DNA from: Marinoscillum sp040218045
GTDB lineage: Bacteria; Bacteroidota; Bacteroidia; Cytophagales; Cyclobacteriaceae
Assembly (NCBI GenBank): GCA_040218045.1
Contig: JAVJQA010000022.1
Coordinates: forward strand, 1-64,000
Reading direction: 5' to 3'
Length of the DNA stretch: 64,000 nucleotides
Program-made: the position numbers and the translations under genes
The notes under the pieces: generated by a model
Seen by the model: the letters and a program-made list of their open reading frames with translations, nothing else
Databases searched by the model: none
Told to the model about the DNA's origin: nothing
Shown here: positions 27,348 to 37,480 of the stretch, piece after piece
How the letters are laid out: each line of letters starts with the position of its first letter
Position numbering within the stretch: position 1 is the first letter of the stretch

Positions 27348-30300
27348 TGAAAGACACTCCAAACAATCAAAAAGGGCCAATTGCCTACATGGCGAAGAAC
27401 TCAATCATCGCCAACTTACTTATGGTCATCCTGATTGGTGGTGGCATTTGGACTATGTACAGCATTCAGAAAGAAGTCTTTCCTGAATTTGAACTTGATA
27501 TAGTAGAAGTACACGTGGAGTATCCCGGGGCTGCACCTACTGAAGTGGAGCAGGGGATTATCCTGCCGGTAGAGGAAACGATCCGCGGGGTACAGGGAAT
27601 CAAGGAAGTGATCTCTGAGGCAAATGAAGGCTCGGGACAAATCTCGGTTGAGTTGGTGGCGGGTGCCGACCGCATGAAGGCTTTTCAGGACATTGATCAG
27701 GCGGTATCGAGGATTCAGACCTTTCCTGATGATATAGAACAACCCCAGGTTACTTTACAAAACCGTCAGCGTGATGTGATGCAGATAGGCCTTTTTGGCG
27801 ATGTGGATATCTGGACACTTCGTCAGCTTGCTGAGCGATTAAGAAACCGACTCCCCAGCAATAATGAAATCACACAGGTAGAGATTGGAAATGTACCAGA
27901 GTTTGTGACCCATGTTGAAATCCCGCGGAATACACTACGTGAATATGGGTTGACATTGCGACAGGTTGCGGATTTGATTCGCCAGTCGAGCCTGGACGTA
28001 CCTGCCGGAGCAGTAGAAACCAAAACAGGAGAGGTGCTGCTGCGAATGGAGGAGCGAAAAGTATGGGCTTCAGAATTCGCTAATATCGATATCATCAGTG
28101 CAGGATCAGGTGCTACAATCAAGCTTTCAGACATTGCCACAATCACAGATGGGTTTGAAGAAACCGGTTTTCACGGGGAGTTCAACCAACAAAAGACGGT
28201 GGATCTGGAGATTTTCCGAATAGGGGACCAATCCCCGTTGGAAATTGAGTCCATCGTGAAGGAAATCCTTGTGGAGTATGAAGCATCCCTACCACCAGGA
28301 GTCAATGTGCGGATTGATAGCAACCGTGCAGAAGACTATCGTGAACGCTTGTCACTGCTCACGGAAAACGGCCTCATGGCAATTGTAATAGTGCTGGTCA
28401 TCCTGGGATTGTTTCTGGAGTATCGTCTGGCCTTTTGGGTGATGATGGGCATGACCATTTCATTCATTGGCGGAATCGTTTTTATGCCGATGATTGACGT
28501 GAGTATCAACATGATCTCTATGTTCGGGTTTCTGGTGGTACTCGGCATTGTGGTAGATGATGCCATCGTGGTTGGTGAAAACATTTACGAGTATCGCCAA
28601 AAAGGAATGAGCTTTATTGATGCTGCCATTTTAGGTGCAAAGGACGTATCTAGACCTGTGATATTCAGTGTATTAACCACAATTATTGCATTTGTGCCTT
28701 TATTGTTTATTCCTGGTACTACAGGGAAATACTGGTGGCCATTGCCGGCGGTGGTCATTGTCGTTTTGATGGTATCGCTTTTTGAAGCTTTGTTCATTTT
28801 GCCATCACATGTGTCGCATAAACCCAAACCCAATAAACTGAAACTCATTAAACGGTTGGAGGGAGGCCAGCGAAAAATTGCAAGTGCATTCGATCATTTT
28901 GTCAACAAACATTACCGGCCATTCCTGGATACATGCCTTAATCACCGCTACATTACACTGAGTATTGCGCTTGGATTGTTGTTGATGGTTGGTGGATATG
29001 GCTACAGCGATCATATGGGCATGGTGATGATGCCCGAAGTGTCGGCAGACGAGATTGAGGCAGGAGTATCGCTTCCTGTGGGCACTACTACAGATCAGGC
29101 AGCAAAGATAGCTGAGGAAATTACCAACTCAACCCAGCGTATGTTTGAAGAACACAACCTGTACAAGCAAGCTGATGGAATCAAAACCAATGTAAGGGGC
29201 AAGAGCTTTATTGACGTGGAAATAGTAATGAAAGCACCAGATCAGCGCGACATGTCAGCCGGAGAGATTATTGAACTCTGGCGCGATAACATCGGTGATA
29301 TAGAAGGGGTAGACCAGATTACCTTCGAGGCAGAACGCGGACCCGGTGGCTATAGACAGGATATCAGCGTAGATCTGAGCCACCCGGACATCAATGTGCT
29401 GGAAAAAGCCAGCCAGGCATTTATGGAGCGAATGACCGAATACCAGGAAACACGCGATATCAGTGACAATTATAACAAAGGAAAGACACAATTGGGTTTT
29501 GAGCTTTTGCCGGAAGGCCGAAGCCTTGGGCTTACACCGGAGTATGTGGGACAACAGGTACGTGATGCCTTCTTTGGAGCACTGGCTATCAGGCAGTTAA
29601 GGGGAATCAACGAAAATGAGATCCGGGTGAAATTACCTCGAAACGAACGGCAGGACCTAAACAACCTGGAAGACTTTATCATCCGCACACCGGAAGGTAC
29701 AGTGGTTCCTTTGCTCAATGTGATTAAAATCACTGAAGGTGAGACATTTACAACGATTAACCGACGAGATGGTAAACGTGTTGTGAATGTGGGAATGGAT
29801 GTGGAGCCCGCTAGTGCACAAACTCGGGTACTTGCTGCCATTAAAGCTGAAACCTTACCACAACTCCGTGCGGACTTTCCGGGGATTACCTGGACATTTG
29901 AAGGAAGTCAGGCTGAAATGCGTGAATCCACTCAAGCTCTGTGGGCAGGGTTTATCATCGCCATGTTGGTGATTTTCTCTTTACTGGCCATCGCATTAAA
30001 TAGTTACCTACAGCCATTGATTGTCATGCTGGCAATTCCTTTTGGAATTGTGGGTGCTGTAATTGGTCACATTCTGCTGGGTTATGATTTATCGCTGGTG
30101 AGCCTGATGGGAGTTATTGCATTGTCTGGAGTGGTAGTGAATGACTCACTGATCATGATTGATTATGCCAACAAACATCGTGGTGATCAGTCTGCTTATG
30201 ATGCCATACATGAAGCCGGGACCAGGAGATTTCGTCCGATTATGCTAACGACACTCACAACTTTTGGTGGACTCACACCGATCATACTAGAAACCTCACG

Positions 30301-30451
30301 CCAGGCGTACCAGTTGATCCCAATGGCGATCTCGCTAGGGTTCGGGATCATCTTTGCCACATCAATCATCCTGGTGATCGTGCCATGTCTGTATATGATT
30401 ATGGAAGATTTTACCCAAAAAGTAGCAGACAAACCAGCAGTTGAAGTATAG
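27344..30451 (+). CDS. RND efflux pump, AcrB/MdtB-like permease
   Basis: 1035 residues with twelve transmembrane helices in the 1+5+1+5 pattern and two large periplasmic loops. The N-terminus (MAKNSIIANLLMVILIGGG) and family strings VEYPGAAPTEVEQGI and GIVVDDAIVVGENIYEYRQKG (TM4 with two Asp for proton relay) are present; the second half has GVVVNDSLIMIDYANKHR. Proton-driven export of drugs, lipids or metabolites. Third gene of the efflux operon; substrate not predictable. Confidence 0.92.
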   Translation: MMKDTPNNQKGPIAYMAKNSIIANLLMVILIGGGIWTMYSIQKEVFPEFELDIVEVHVEYPGAAPTEVEQGIILPVEETIRGVQGIKEVISEANEGSGQISVELVAGADRMKAFQDIDQAVSRIQTFPDDIEQPQVTLQNRQRDVMQIGLFGDVDIWTLRQLAERLRNRLPSNNEITQVEIGNVPEFVTHVEIPRNTLREYGLTLRQVADLIRQSSLDVPAGAVETKTGEVLLRMEERKVWASEFANIDIISAGSGATIKLSDIATITDGFEETGFHGEFNQQKTVDLEIFRIGDQSPLEIESIVKEILVEYEASLPPGVNVRIDSNRAEDYRERLSLLTENGLMAIVIVLVILGLFLEYRLAFWVMMGMTISFIGGIVFMPMIDVSINMISMFGFLVVLGIVVDDAIVVGENIYEYRQKGMSFIDAAILGAKDVSRPVIFSVLTTIIAFVPLLFIPGTTGKYWWPLPAVVIVVLMVSLFEALFILPSHVSHKPKPNKLKLIKRLEGGQRKIASAFDHFVNKHYRPFLDTCLNHRYITLSIALGLLLMVGGYGYSDHMGMVMMPEVSADEIEAGVSLPVGTTTDQAAKIAEEITNSTQRMFEEHNLYKQADGIKTNVRGKSFIDVEIVMKAPDQRDMSAGEIIELWRDNIGDIEGVDQITFEAERGPGGYRQDISVDLSHPDINVLEKASQAFMERMTEYQETRDISDNYNKGKTQLGFELLPEGRSLGLTPEYVGQQVRDAFFGALAIRQLRGINENEIRVKLPRNERQDLNNLEDFIIRTPEGTVVPLLNVIKITEGETFTTINRRDGKRVVNVGMDVEPASAQTRVLAAIKAETLPQLRADFPGITWTFEGSQAEMRESTQALWAGFIIAMLVIFSLLAIALNSYLQPLIVMLAIPFGIVGAVIGHILLGYDLSLVSLMGVIALSGVVVNDSLIMIDYANKHRGDQSAYDAIHEAGTRRFRPIMLTTLTTFGGLTPIILETSRQAYQLIPMAISLGFGIIFATSIILVIVPCLYMIMEDFTQKVADKPAVEV

Positions 30452-30654
30452 CATGATGAGTCATGTTCTGGCTTCATCCTAAATCCTTAACCACAAGGGG
30501 AAGGACTATTAAAACCTCACCAATTTTCACAGCGGTTATTCTTGGGAGGAACGGAAAAATCTCTTTGAACAGTTATTCTCCATAGGTGAGCCTTATTGTA
30601 GGTCATAAACGCCGAGGAAATGACTTTTTGGGTTGGTGTCGAAACGAACCTTGG

Positions 30655-31230
30655 TTAACCACCCAGTTTTTTATTGATTTTGTGCCTGACAAGAATACCT
30701 ACCGTGAACAGCCACAGCATTACCGTTTCCAGTAAAAATACCATAAGGGGCCATAGACTGTTAAAAGCCAGGACCCAAATGAGCAATATCAAGTCGAGGA
30801 TCAAGATCAGGGTGCCAACTTTGGTCAATACCGGAAAGCCAAGAGGAAGGTTAAAGGTATGGCGGATGAGCCAACCTAGAAGACCCAGCAAGCCTATGAA
30901 AGCAACGGTATGTAGATGTCCAGCCCAGCTATCTGTGTAACTGTCAGGAAAGAAGGCAATGAACAAAACCAGGAAACCGGAAGTAAACAGCTCCATTCGG
31001 CCTTTTCGGTAGACCAGACCGTATACGATAAAGACCAGGCTGAAAAGGACCAATATCAGGATGAACAAAATCCTTATCTCTGTATAAAGGTACGAATTTA
31101 CAGATGTAAGAAAGATCTGATCACTGCCCCTTACTAGCAGGCCCAATGGAAGAGCAATGGGTATGAGCAGGGTCATTATGCCCAGTAGAAGGCGGAGTAC
31201 TTGTTTGCGAATAGGAATAAGGATACTCAT
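30655..31230 (-). CDS. Uncharacterised six-helix membrane protein
   Basis: 191 residues, nearly all hydrophobic, with about six helices (for example LLLGIMTLLIPIALPLGLLV, ILILVLFSLVFIVYGLVY, HLHTVAFIGLLGLLGWLI). AGHLHTVAFIGLLG contains two His facing a helix, hinting at a quinone or haem contact, but no family is recognised. It stands alone between the efflux operon and the sugar operon. Function unknown. Confidence 0.6.
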   Translation of the reverse strand: MSILIPIRKQVLRLLLGIMTLLIPIALPLGLLVRGSDQIFLTSVNSYLYTEIRILFILILVLFSLVFIVYGLVYRKGRMELFTSGFLVLFIAFFPDSYTDSWAGHLHTVAFIGLLGLLGWLIRHTFNLPLGFPVLTKVGTLILILDLILLIWVLAFNSLWPLMVFLLETVMLWLFTVGILVRHKINKKLGG

Positions 31231-31496
31231 GATCGTTAAAGGTAATGTATAATAGTGATCAAACCTGTGTTTGTGAGCATCAGACTTAATAAATCTTTTG
31301 ATTGGGCCTAATGTTCAAATGTGCATAACCCGACCACCTATAATAAAAACCAGACATTTTTTAGATTTATAATTGTATAAATTACACTTTTTATTAATAT
31401 TATATTTCGAGAGTGGTTTTGCGAGGTTAGTGTTAATATCTCACAGGTTATAAGCTGCTTTTTTTAATGTTTCATAAATGATAAAATGAATACCAT

Positions 31497-34400
31497 ATGA
31501 AGCTTTTAACTGCTTGCTGTGTATCAATACTTGCCCTAGTTGCTCTAAGTTGCAGTAACACAAAAAATCAGGATACAGGGCCGAGAAAAATTGAAATACT
31601 TTTTCTGGGACATGCCTCAACTCATCACAACTCAGCTGCCTTTATGCCAATGTTGGCCGCTGCTGTAGCCAAAGAGGGAATCAACTTCACTTATACGGAT
31701 GACCCTGATGACCTAAACCGTGCGAATTTGGAAAAATATGATGCACTCATGCTTTATGCCAATCACGATGAAATTGAACCGGCACAGGAGGAAGCCCTAT
31801 TGGAGTATGTCAGATCGGGCAAGGGTTTCTTGCCCATTCACAGTGCTAGTTTTTGTTTCAGAAATTCCGATGAATTCGTAGATATGGTCGGGGCTCAATT
31901 TAAAAGCCATGAGACGGGCACATTTACTGCTGAGATCATCAAAAAGGATCACCCCGCAGTGGAAGGGGTTCAGGAGTTCTCAACTTGGGATGAAACCTAT
32001 GTACATGACAAACATGCAGAGGATCGAACGATACTGATGGAACGAGTAGAAGGAGGTCATCATGAACCTTGGACATGGGTAAAAAATTACGGCCAGGGAA
32101 GGGTTTTCTACACTGCTTATGGTCATGACGAACGCACCTGGAATAATCCCGGGTTTCACGCGCTTGTTAAAAAAGGGATTCTTTGGGCTGTAGGAGAGAA
32201 AGTGAAGGCACAATGGCAAGCTTATGTCTCCGAAATGCCAACATTGGTTTACAAGGATGTAGACAACATCCCGAACTACGAAAAGCGTGACCCTGCCCCT
32301 CAATACCAGGAGCCTCTTTCTCCGGAAGAAGAGAAAAAAATGATTCAGGTACCGGAAGGTTTCCATTTGGAGTTGTTCGCATCTGAGCCAGATATTATCA
32401 ACCCAATAGCTATGGATTGGGATGAAAGGGGTCGCCTTTGGGTGATTGAAACAGTAGACTATCCAAATACCGTTCGCAATGAGCAAGGTGTCGGCGATGA
32501 CCGCATTAAAATCTGTGAGGATACAGATGGAGATGGTAAGGCTGATAAGTTTACGGTATTTGTGAATGATTTGAATATCCCAACAAGTCTGACATTTGCC
32601 AATGGTGGAGTGATCGTTTCCCAGGCACCAGATTTTCTGTTTCTTAAAGATACTGATGGCGATGATGTAGCGGATATTAGAGAGGAGATCATCACTGGCT
32701 GGGGTACCAGAGATACACATGCAGGGCCTTCTAACCTAAAATATGGTATAGACAACCATATTTGGGGAGTGGTGGGCTATTCTGGTTTTGAAGGATCTAT
32801 CGCCAACCAACCCTTTGAATTTGGACAAGGATTATACCGATTCCCTGCTGATGTGTCATCTTTTGAATTTATTTCCAGAACTAGCAACAATACCTGGGGG
32901 CTGGGCATAACAGAAGCCAACGACATATTTGCCTCTACAGCAAACAATACCCACAGTGTGTTCATTGCGATGCCCAACCGATATATCGATGGCGTAGAAG
33001 GAATCCGGCCAGTAGGCAATAAGAAAATTGATGGGCACTATGCCATGCATCCTATCACCGACAAGATAAGACAGGTAGATGTTTGGGGAGGGTTTACTGC
33101 TGCAGCAGGACATAGTTTTTATACTGCGAGGACATATCCTTCTTTCTATTGGGGAGGAACCGCTTTTGTATGTGAACCCACAGGACATTTAGTACATATT
33201 GCCAAAATAAAACCTAATGGTGGTGGATTTGAGGAAGAAGATGGGTGGAACCTTTTTGCCGGAGCCGATGAATGGACTTCACCAGTGGATGCCAAAGTGG
33301 GCCCTGATGGCATGGTATGGGTGGCAGATTGGTACAACTTCATCATCCAGCACAACCCAACTCCAACTCCGGACCGTGGGGGATATCAGGCAGAAGAAGG
33401 GGATGGAAATGCCTACATTAACCCCCTTAGGGATAAGCAACATGGCCGAATCTGGCGAGTGGTCTATAATAACCCACAAACAGAAGATGAGATAACTTCT
33501 CTCGATAAGGCGGATACTGATGAGCTGCTGGAAGCGCTCAAGAATCATAACATGTTCTGGAGATTAACTGCTCAGCGGTTGCTCATAGAGCGAGGAGAAC
33601 AAGATGTATTCCCGCAACTCTCTAAAATAATTGGTAGCAATAGGCTGAATGAACAAGGTGAGAATTTTGGGGCTGTGCATGCATTATGGACGCTCCATGG
33701 TCTGGGAGCATTCCAAGATGAGTCAAACAATGAAGCCTTGAATGTTGCGAAAAAAGCCCTAAAACATTCATCATCGGCTGTTCGTAAGGCAGCTATTCAG
33801 GTAATCCCCGCTACCCAATGGGCAAAGCAGGCCATCCTGGATGCAGAACTGTATAATGATAAACATCCACAGGTAAGAATGGCTGCAATCTTAAAAATTG
33901 CCGAAATGCCAACTTCTACAAACACGGGGAAATTGCTTTATGACTTGTGTAAGGATGAATTTGCAGGTCGTGATGAATGGGTTTCGCGGGCAGTCTATGC
34001 TGCTGCTGTAAAACATCGTGAAGGCTTCTTCGGAGCGTACCTCGCAGATCACCCCAACTATCTGGAAGAAAGGAGCGAGAAACAAACAAAAACAGATCAG
34101 TATGCGGCTGTTTCCTATGAAGATAGCGACTGGAAAACGATGGAACTACCAGGCATGATAGAAGACAGGGGACTCGATGTGGATGGGGTCATTTGGTTTC
34201 GAAAGGAAATTACCATCAGTCCTGATGACTTTTTTGCTGCAGGGAATATCTATCTGGGCGAAATCGATGATTCGGATGAAACCTATATAAACGGTGTGAA
34301 AGTTGGGAGTATGCTGGATAGTAAGGATATCCGAAGGTTCTACTCAATTGAAGAAGGAATACTCAAGAAAGGTAAAAATGTGATTGCCATCAAATTAACC

Positions 34401-35015
34401 GATGTAGGTGGTTCAGGCGGCTTTTCTTCCAATAGGATCGGGATGTTTTCACAGGAAGGCAGGGTTGACCTGTCCGGTGAGTGGAAATACCTGGTTACCA
34501 AAGAATTGACACGTGTTGGAAAACAGACAGTAGCCATGATTGCTGATACATTTATGGACAACTACTACCAAACTGCGAATAGTAAACCCGATAATGAGCA
34601 GGGATCAAATGCACCCACTATTGGCAGGCAAATTGAAATTTCTGTAGTAAAAAACCAGATGAAGTATGACACTGAATCCTTTACGGTAAAAGCTGGAGAA
34701 ACAGTTCAAATAACCTTTGAAAATCCTGATTTTATGCAGCACAACCTGCTGATCATTAAGCCCGGCACTCTCGAAAAGGTGGGAGCAGCTGCCGATGCAC
34801 TCGCTACCAGTAGTGATGGGGTTGAGAAGGATTATATTCCGCAGATTTCGGAGGTGTTGTTCAAAACCAAACTGGTGGATCCTAATAAAAGTGTAACCTT
34901 AACTTTTACAGCACCAACCGAAGCAGGAGACTATCCTTTCGTTTGTACTTTCCCCGGGCACTGGCGGATCATGAATGGAATCATGAAAGTCGTACCTGCG
35001 GACCAGGCTATCTAA
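31497..35015 (+). CDS. ThuA / PVC-type dehydrogenase / azurin-like multidomain lipoprotein
   Basis: Lipoprotein signal with ALSC at about residue 19. Domain order: ThuA-like glutamine-amidotransferase fold (about 33-245, KIEILFLGHASTHHNS ... GQGRVFYTAYGHDERTW); a six-bladed membrane-bound dehydrogenase-type propeller (about 280-640, IQVPEGFHLELFASEPDIINPIAMDWDERGRLWV); a HEAT-like helical region (about 690-850); a galactose-binding-like jelly roll (about 885-1000); and a C-terminal cupredoxin (about 1045-1170) with exact azurin-type copper ligands QHNLL and CTFPGHWRIM. Planctomycete relatives of this propeller usually end in a CxxCH cytochrome; none is present here. Likely oxidises a sugar outside the inner membrane, feeding electrons to the copper site (inference). 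First gene of a four-gene sugar operon. Confidence 0.8.
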   Translation: MKLLTACCVSILALVALSCSNTKNQDTGPRKIEILFLGHASTHHNSAAFMPMLAAAVAKEGINFTYTDDPDDLNRANLEKYDALMLYANHDEIEPAQEEALLEYVRSGKGFLPIHSASFCFRNSDEFVDMVGAQFKSHETGTFTAEIIKKDHPAVEGVQEFSTWDETYVHDKHAEDRTILMERVEGGHHEPWTWVKNYGQGRVFYTAYGHDERTWNNPGFHALVKKGILWAVGEKVKAQWQAYVSEMPTLVYKDVDNIPNYEKRDPAPQYQEPLSPEEEKKMIQVPEGFHLELFASEPDIINPIAMDWDERGRLWVIETVDYPNTVRNEQGVGDDRIKICEDTDGDGKADKFTVFVNDLNIPTSLTFANGGVIVSQAPDFLFLKDTDGDDVADIREEIITGWGTRDTHAGPSNLKYGIDNHIWGVVGYSGFEGSIANQPFEFGQGLYRFPADVSSFEFISRTSNNTWGLGITEANDIFASTANNTHSVFIAMPNRYIDGVEGIRPVGNKKIDGHYAMHPITDKIRQVDVWGGFTAAAGHSFYTARTYPSFYWGGTAFVCEPTGHLVHIAKIKPNGGGFEEEDGWNLFAGADEWTSPVDAKVGPDGMVWVADWYNFIIQHNPTPTPDRGGYQAEEGDGNAYINPLRDKQHGRIWRVVYNNPQTEDEITSLDKADTDELLEALKNHNMFWRLTAQRLLIERGEQDVFPQLSKIIGSNRLNEQGENFGAVHALWTLHGLGAFQDESNNEALNVAKKALKHSSSAVRKAAIQVIPATQWAKQAILDAELYNDKHPQVRMAAILKIAEMPTSTNTGKLLYDLCKDEFAGRDEWVSRAVYAAAVKHREGFFGAYLADHPNYLEERSEKQTKTDQYAAVSYEDSDWKTMELPGMIEDRGLDVDGVIWFRKEITISPDDFFAAGNIYLGEIDDSDETYINGVKVGSMLDSKDIRRFYSIEEGILKKGKNVIAIKLTDVGGSGGFSSNRIGMFSQEGRVDLSGEWKYLVTKELTRVGKQTVAMIADTFMDNYYQTANSKPDNEQGSNAPTIGRQIEISVVKNQMKYDTESFTVKAGETVQITFENPDFMQHNLLIIKPGTLEKVGAAADALATSSDGVEKDYIPQISEVLFKTKLVDPNKSVTLTFTAPTEAGDYPFVCTFPGHWRIMNGIMKVVPADQAI

Positions 35016-35045
35016 ACCGTAATTGTGAAAATCAAAAAAGAAAAC

Positions 35046-36581
35046 ATGGAAAGCACTACCCAAGAAAATACTCCGGACAAAAAATTGTTTTGGGCCTGTT
35101 TCGTAGCCCTGGTCACTACTTCCTTCGGATTTATCCTGCGGGCTTTGACACTTCCTCAATGGGGAGAAGAATTTAACCTGACCAATACACAGATTGGTGA
35201 AATAGCAGGAGTAGGATTATGGCCCTTTGCCATTAGTATAGTTCTTTTTAGCCTTTTTATTGATAGAATTGGCTATAAGAACGCGATGGTTTTCGCCTTT
35301 GTTTGTCACCTCTCATCTGCAATTCTTACCTTCTTTGCTACGGGCTATTGGTCACTTTACATTGCTACTTTTATTGTGGCACTCGGAAACGGTACGGTTG
35401 AAGCAGTGGTAAATCCAGTAGTTGCTACGATGTTTAGGCGGGACAAAACCAAATGGCTCAACATGCTGCATGCAGGTTGGCCAGCTGGGTTGGTATTGGG
35501 TGGAATCCTGGCCTTGCTCATGGGTGAGGAATCGAGCTGGAGACTCAAAATGATTCTGATTTTGCTACCCACAGTGGTTTATGGTATCATGATGTTTGCC
35601 CGAAAAATCCCGGTAAACGAAAGGGTACAGGCAGGGGTTTCCTATTTGGCAATGCTCAAGGAGGTTGGCATCATTGGCGCCTTGATTGTCACTGGGCTAA
35701 TTGTTTTTCAGGTGGGTTCTATAGCAGAGTGGACGCTCTTGACCAATGTGGTTGTTACACTGGCTATTGTGGCGGTGTTTGGTTATTTTGTGAGGAGCCT
35801 TGGGCAGCCCATTTTTATTATCCTTATCCTGCTGATGATCCCCGTGGCCACTACTGAGCTGGGGACAGACAGTTGGATTACTGATCTGATGACTCCAGAA
35901 ATGCGTAAAATTGGTCTTCAGGCAGGATGGATCCTGGTGTATACCTCTACTATAATGGCTGTCTTGAGACTTTCTGCTGGATCTATTATTCACCGCATTT
36001 CACCCCTTGGTTTGCTTGCACTGAGTTCAGCCGTGGCTGGTGTTGGGCTGTTGCTGTTTTCGGCATCTTCGGGAATAATGATCCTGGTGGCAGCTACGGT
36101 TTTTGGTTTAGGAAAGACCTTCTTCTGGCCTACAATGCTTGGGGTAGTGGCCGAGCGGTTTCCAAAAGGGGGAGCTCTTACCCTAAATATTACCGGGGGG
36201 GTTGGGATGATTGCCGGAGGGGTGATAGGTGCCGTGATTCTTGGGTTTATTCAGGACACAACAATTGAGCAAAACCTGAGTGAATATGACAAACAGAACA
36301 ACACCGAGCTTCATGACACTTATGCCACAGACGAGCAAACGAGCATTTTTGGGGAATACCTGGCATTGGACATGTCGCTTCTAAATGAGGCCAGTGATGA
36401 AATTAGAAACACAGTCACAACCATTCAAGAAGGAGCAAAAAAGGAAGCCTTGAGAACTGTGGCCATATTTCCAGCGATCATGCTGATTGCTTATATCGCG
36501 TTGATTTTCTACTTCAAGTCCAAAGGAGGGTATCGAGCGGTGATTCTAGAAAAGAAAGAAGAAACGGAAAAATTTGAATAA
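35046..36581 (+). CDS. MFS transporter, likely sugar or sugar-acid uptake
   Basis: 511 residues from the ATG at 35046 (an in-frame GTG at 35025 is less likely). Twelve helices; the loop 2-3 signature is LFIDRIGYKNAMVFAF. Between helices 11 and 12 is an unusual soluble insertion of about 70 residues (TIEQNLSEYDKQNNTELH ... GAKKEALRT). Sits 30 bp after the ThuA/azurin fusion and 4 bp before the epimerase, so it is expected to import the oxidised product. Family is metabolite:H+ symporter-like; substrate inferred only. Confidence 0.85.
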   Translation: MESTTQENTPDKKLFWACFVALVTTSFGFILRALTLPQWGEEFNLTNTQIGEIAGVGLWPFAISIVLFSLFIDRIGYKNAMVFAFVCHLSSAILTFFATGYWSLYIATFIVALGNGTVEAVVNPVVATMFRRDKTKWLNMLHAGWPAGLVLGGILALLMGEESSWRLKMILILLPTVVYGIMMFARKIPVNERVQAGVSYLAMLKEVGIIGALIVTGLIVFQVGSIAEWTLLTNVVVTLAIVAVFGYFVRSLGQPIFIILILLMIPVATTELGTDSWITDLMTPEMRKIGLQAGWILVYTSTIMAVLRLSAGSIIHRISPLGLLALSSAVAGVGLLLFSASSGIMILVAATVFGLGKTFFWPTMLGVVAERFPKGGALTLNITGGVGMIAGGVIGAVILGFIQDTTIEQNLSEYDKQNNTELHDTYATDEQTSIFGEYLALDMSLLNEASDEIRNTVTTIQEGAKKEALRTVAIFPAIMLIAYIALIFYFKSKGGYRAVILEKKEETEKFE

Positions 36582-36585
36582 CGCT

Positions 36586-37449
36586 ATGAGCTTAAATGTA
36601 AAATTTGGAGTCAGTACCTGGCTATGGACTTCACCTTTTTCAACAGAAACGATTGATCTCTTGCCAAAAATCAAGGATATGGGATATGATCTGGTAGAAA
36701 TACCTGTAGAAGATCCAGGGATCATCGACACCCGGAAAGTTAAAAAGGCACTGGATGATTTGAACCTTGGTTGCACAGTGTGTGGAGCCTTCGGGCCAGG
36801 TCGTGATTTGACCAATGATGATCCAGCGATTGTCAAACAAGGGTTGGAGTACATCGATGGTTGTCTGGAGATAGCCACAGACCTGGGAGCTTCTTTTTTT
36901 GCTGGCCCAATGTACTCAGCTGTAGGAAAAGCACGGTTGGTTTCGGCGGAACAGAAAAAAATAGAATGGGGAAGGGCCGTAGAAAATTTGAGCAAGGTTT
37001 GTGAAAGCGCTACCGCCAAAGGCCTTGATCTGGCTATTGAACCACTCAACCGATTTGAAACAGACCTTATTCATCGGGCTGAAGATGTCATGTCACTGAT
37101 TTCTGATATCAATCACCCAAATGCAAAAGTGCTTTTGGATGGTTTTCATATGAATATTGAAGAACCGAGCATTACTGAAGCGATCCGTACAGCAGGTGAT
37201 AAGTTGATTCATGTGCAGGTGTCTGAGAATTACCGGGGAACCCCAGGTACGGGCCAAACGCGATGGGAAGACTACATGATTGGGCTGAAGGCAATAAACT
37301 ATCAAGGAGCTGTTACGATAGAAAGTTTCACACCCAATAATCAACAGCTTGCAGAGGCTGTATGCATCTGGAAACCGCTGGTGCCCAGTCAGGATGGGTT
37401 TGCCTCTGAGGGCATTCAGTTTTTGAAAAAGTGGGCTCAGAAAGGCTAA
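36586..37449 (+). CDS. Sugar phosphate isomerase/epimerase (TIM-barrel, DTE-like)
   Basis: 287 residues, TIM barrel of the xylose-isomerase-like (AP endonuclease 2) superfamily. Metal ligands can be placed: Glu in LAIEPLNRFETD, Asp and His in VLLDGFHMNIEE, His in LIHVQVSEN, and Glu in GAVTIESF. PGTGQTRW matches the PGxG substrate loop of D-tagatose/D-psicose 3-epimerases. Start ATG at 36586 is 4 bp after the MFS stop. Predicted to epimerise a keto-sugar or dehydrate a 3-keto sugar in the cytoplasm; exact substrate unknown. Confidence 0.85.
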   Translation: MSLNVKFGVSTWLWTSPFSTETIDLLPKIKDMGYDLVEIPVEDPGIIDTRKVKKALDDLNLGCTVCGAFGPGRDLTNDDPAIVKQGLEYIDGCLEIATDLGASFFAGPMYSAVGKARLVSAEQKKIEWGRAVENLSKVCESATAKGLDLAIEPLNRFETDLIHRAEDVMSLISDINHPNAKVLLDGFHMNIEEPSITEAIRTAGDKLIHVQVSENYRGTPGTGQTRWEDYMIGLKAINYQGAVTIESFTPNNQQLAEAVCIWKPLVPSQDGFASEGIQFLKKWAQKG

Positions 37450-37480
37450 GAGAAGAGTATAATCATTAATAAATTACACA

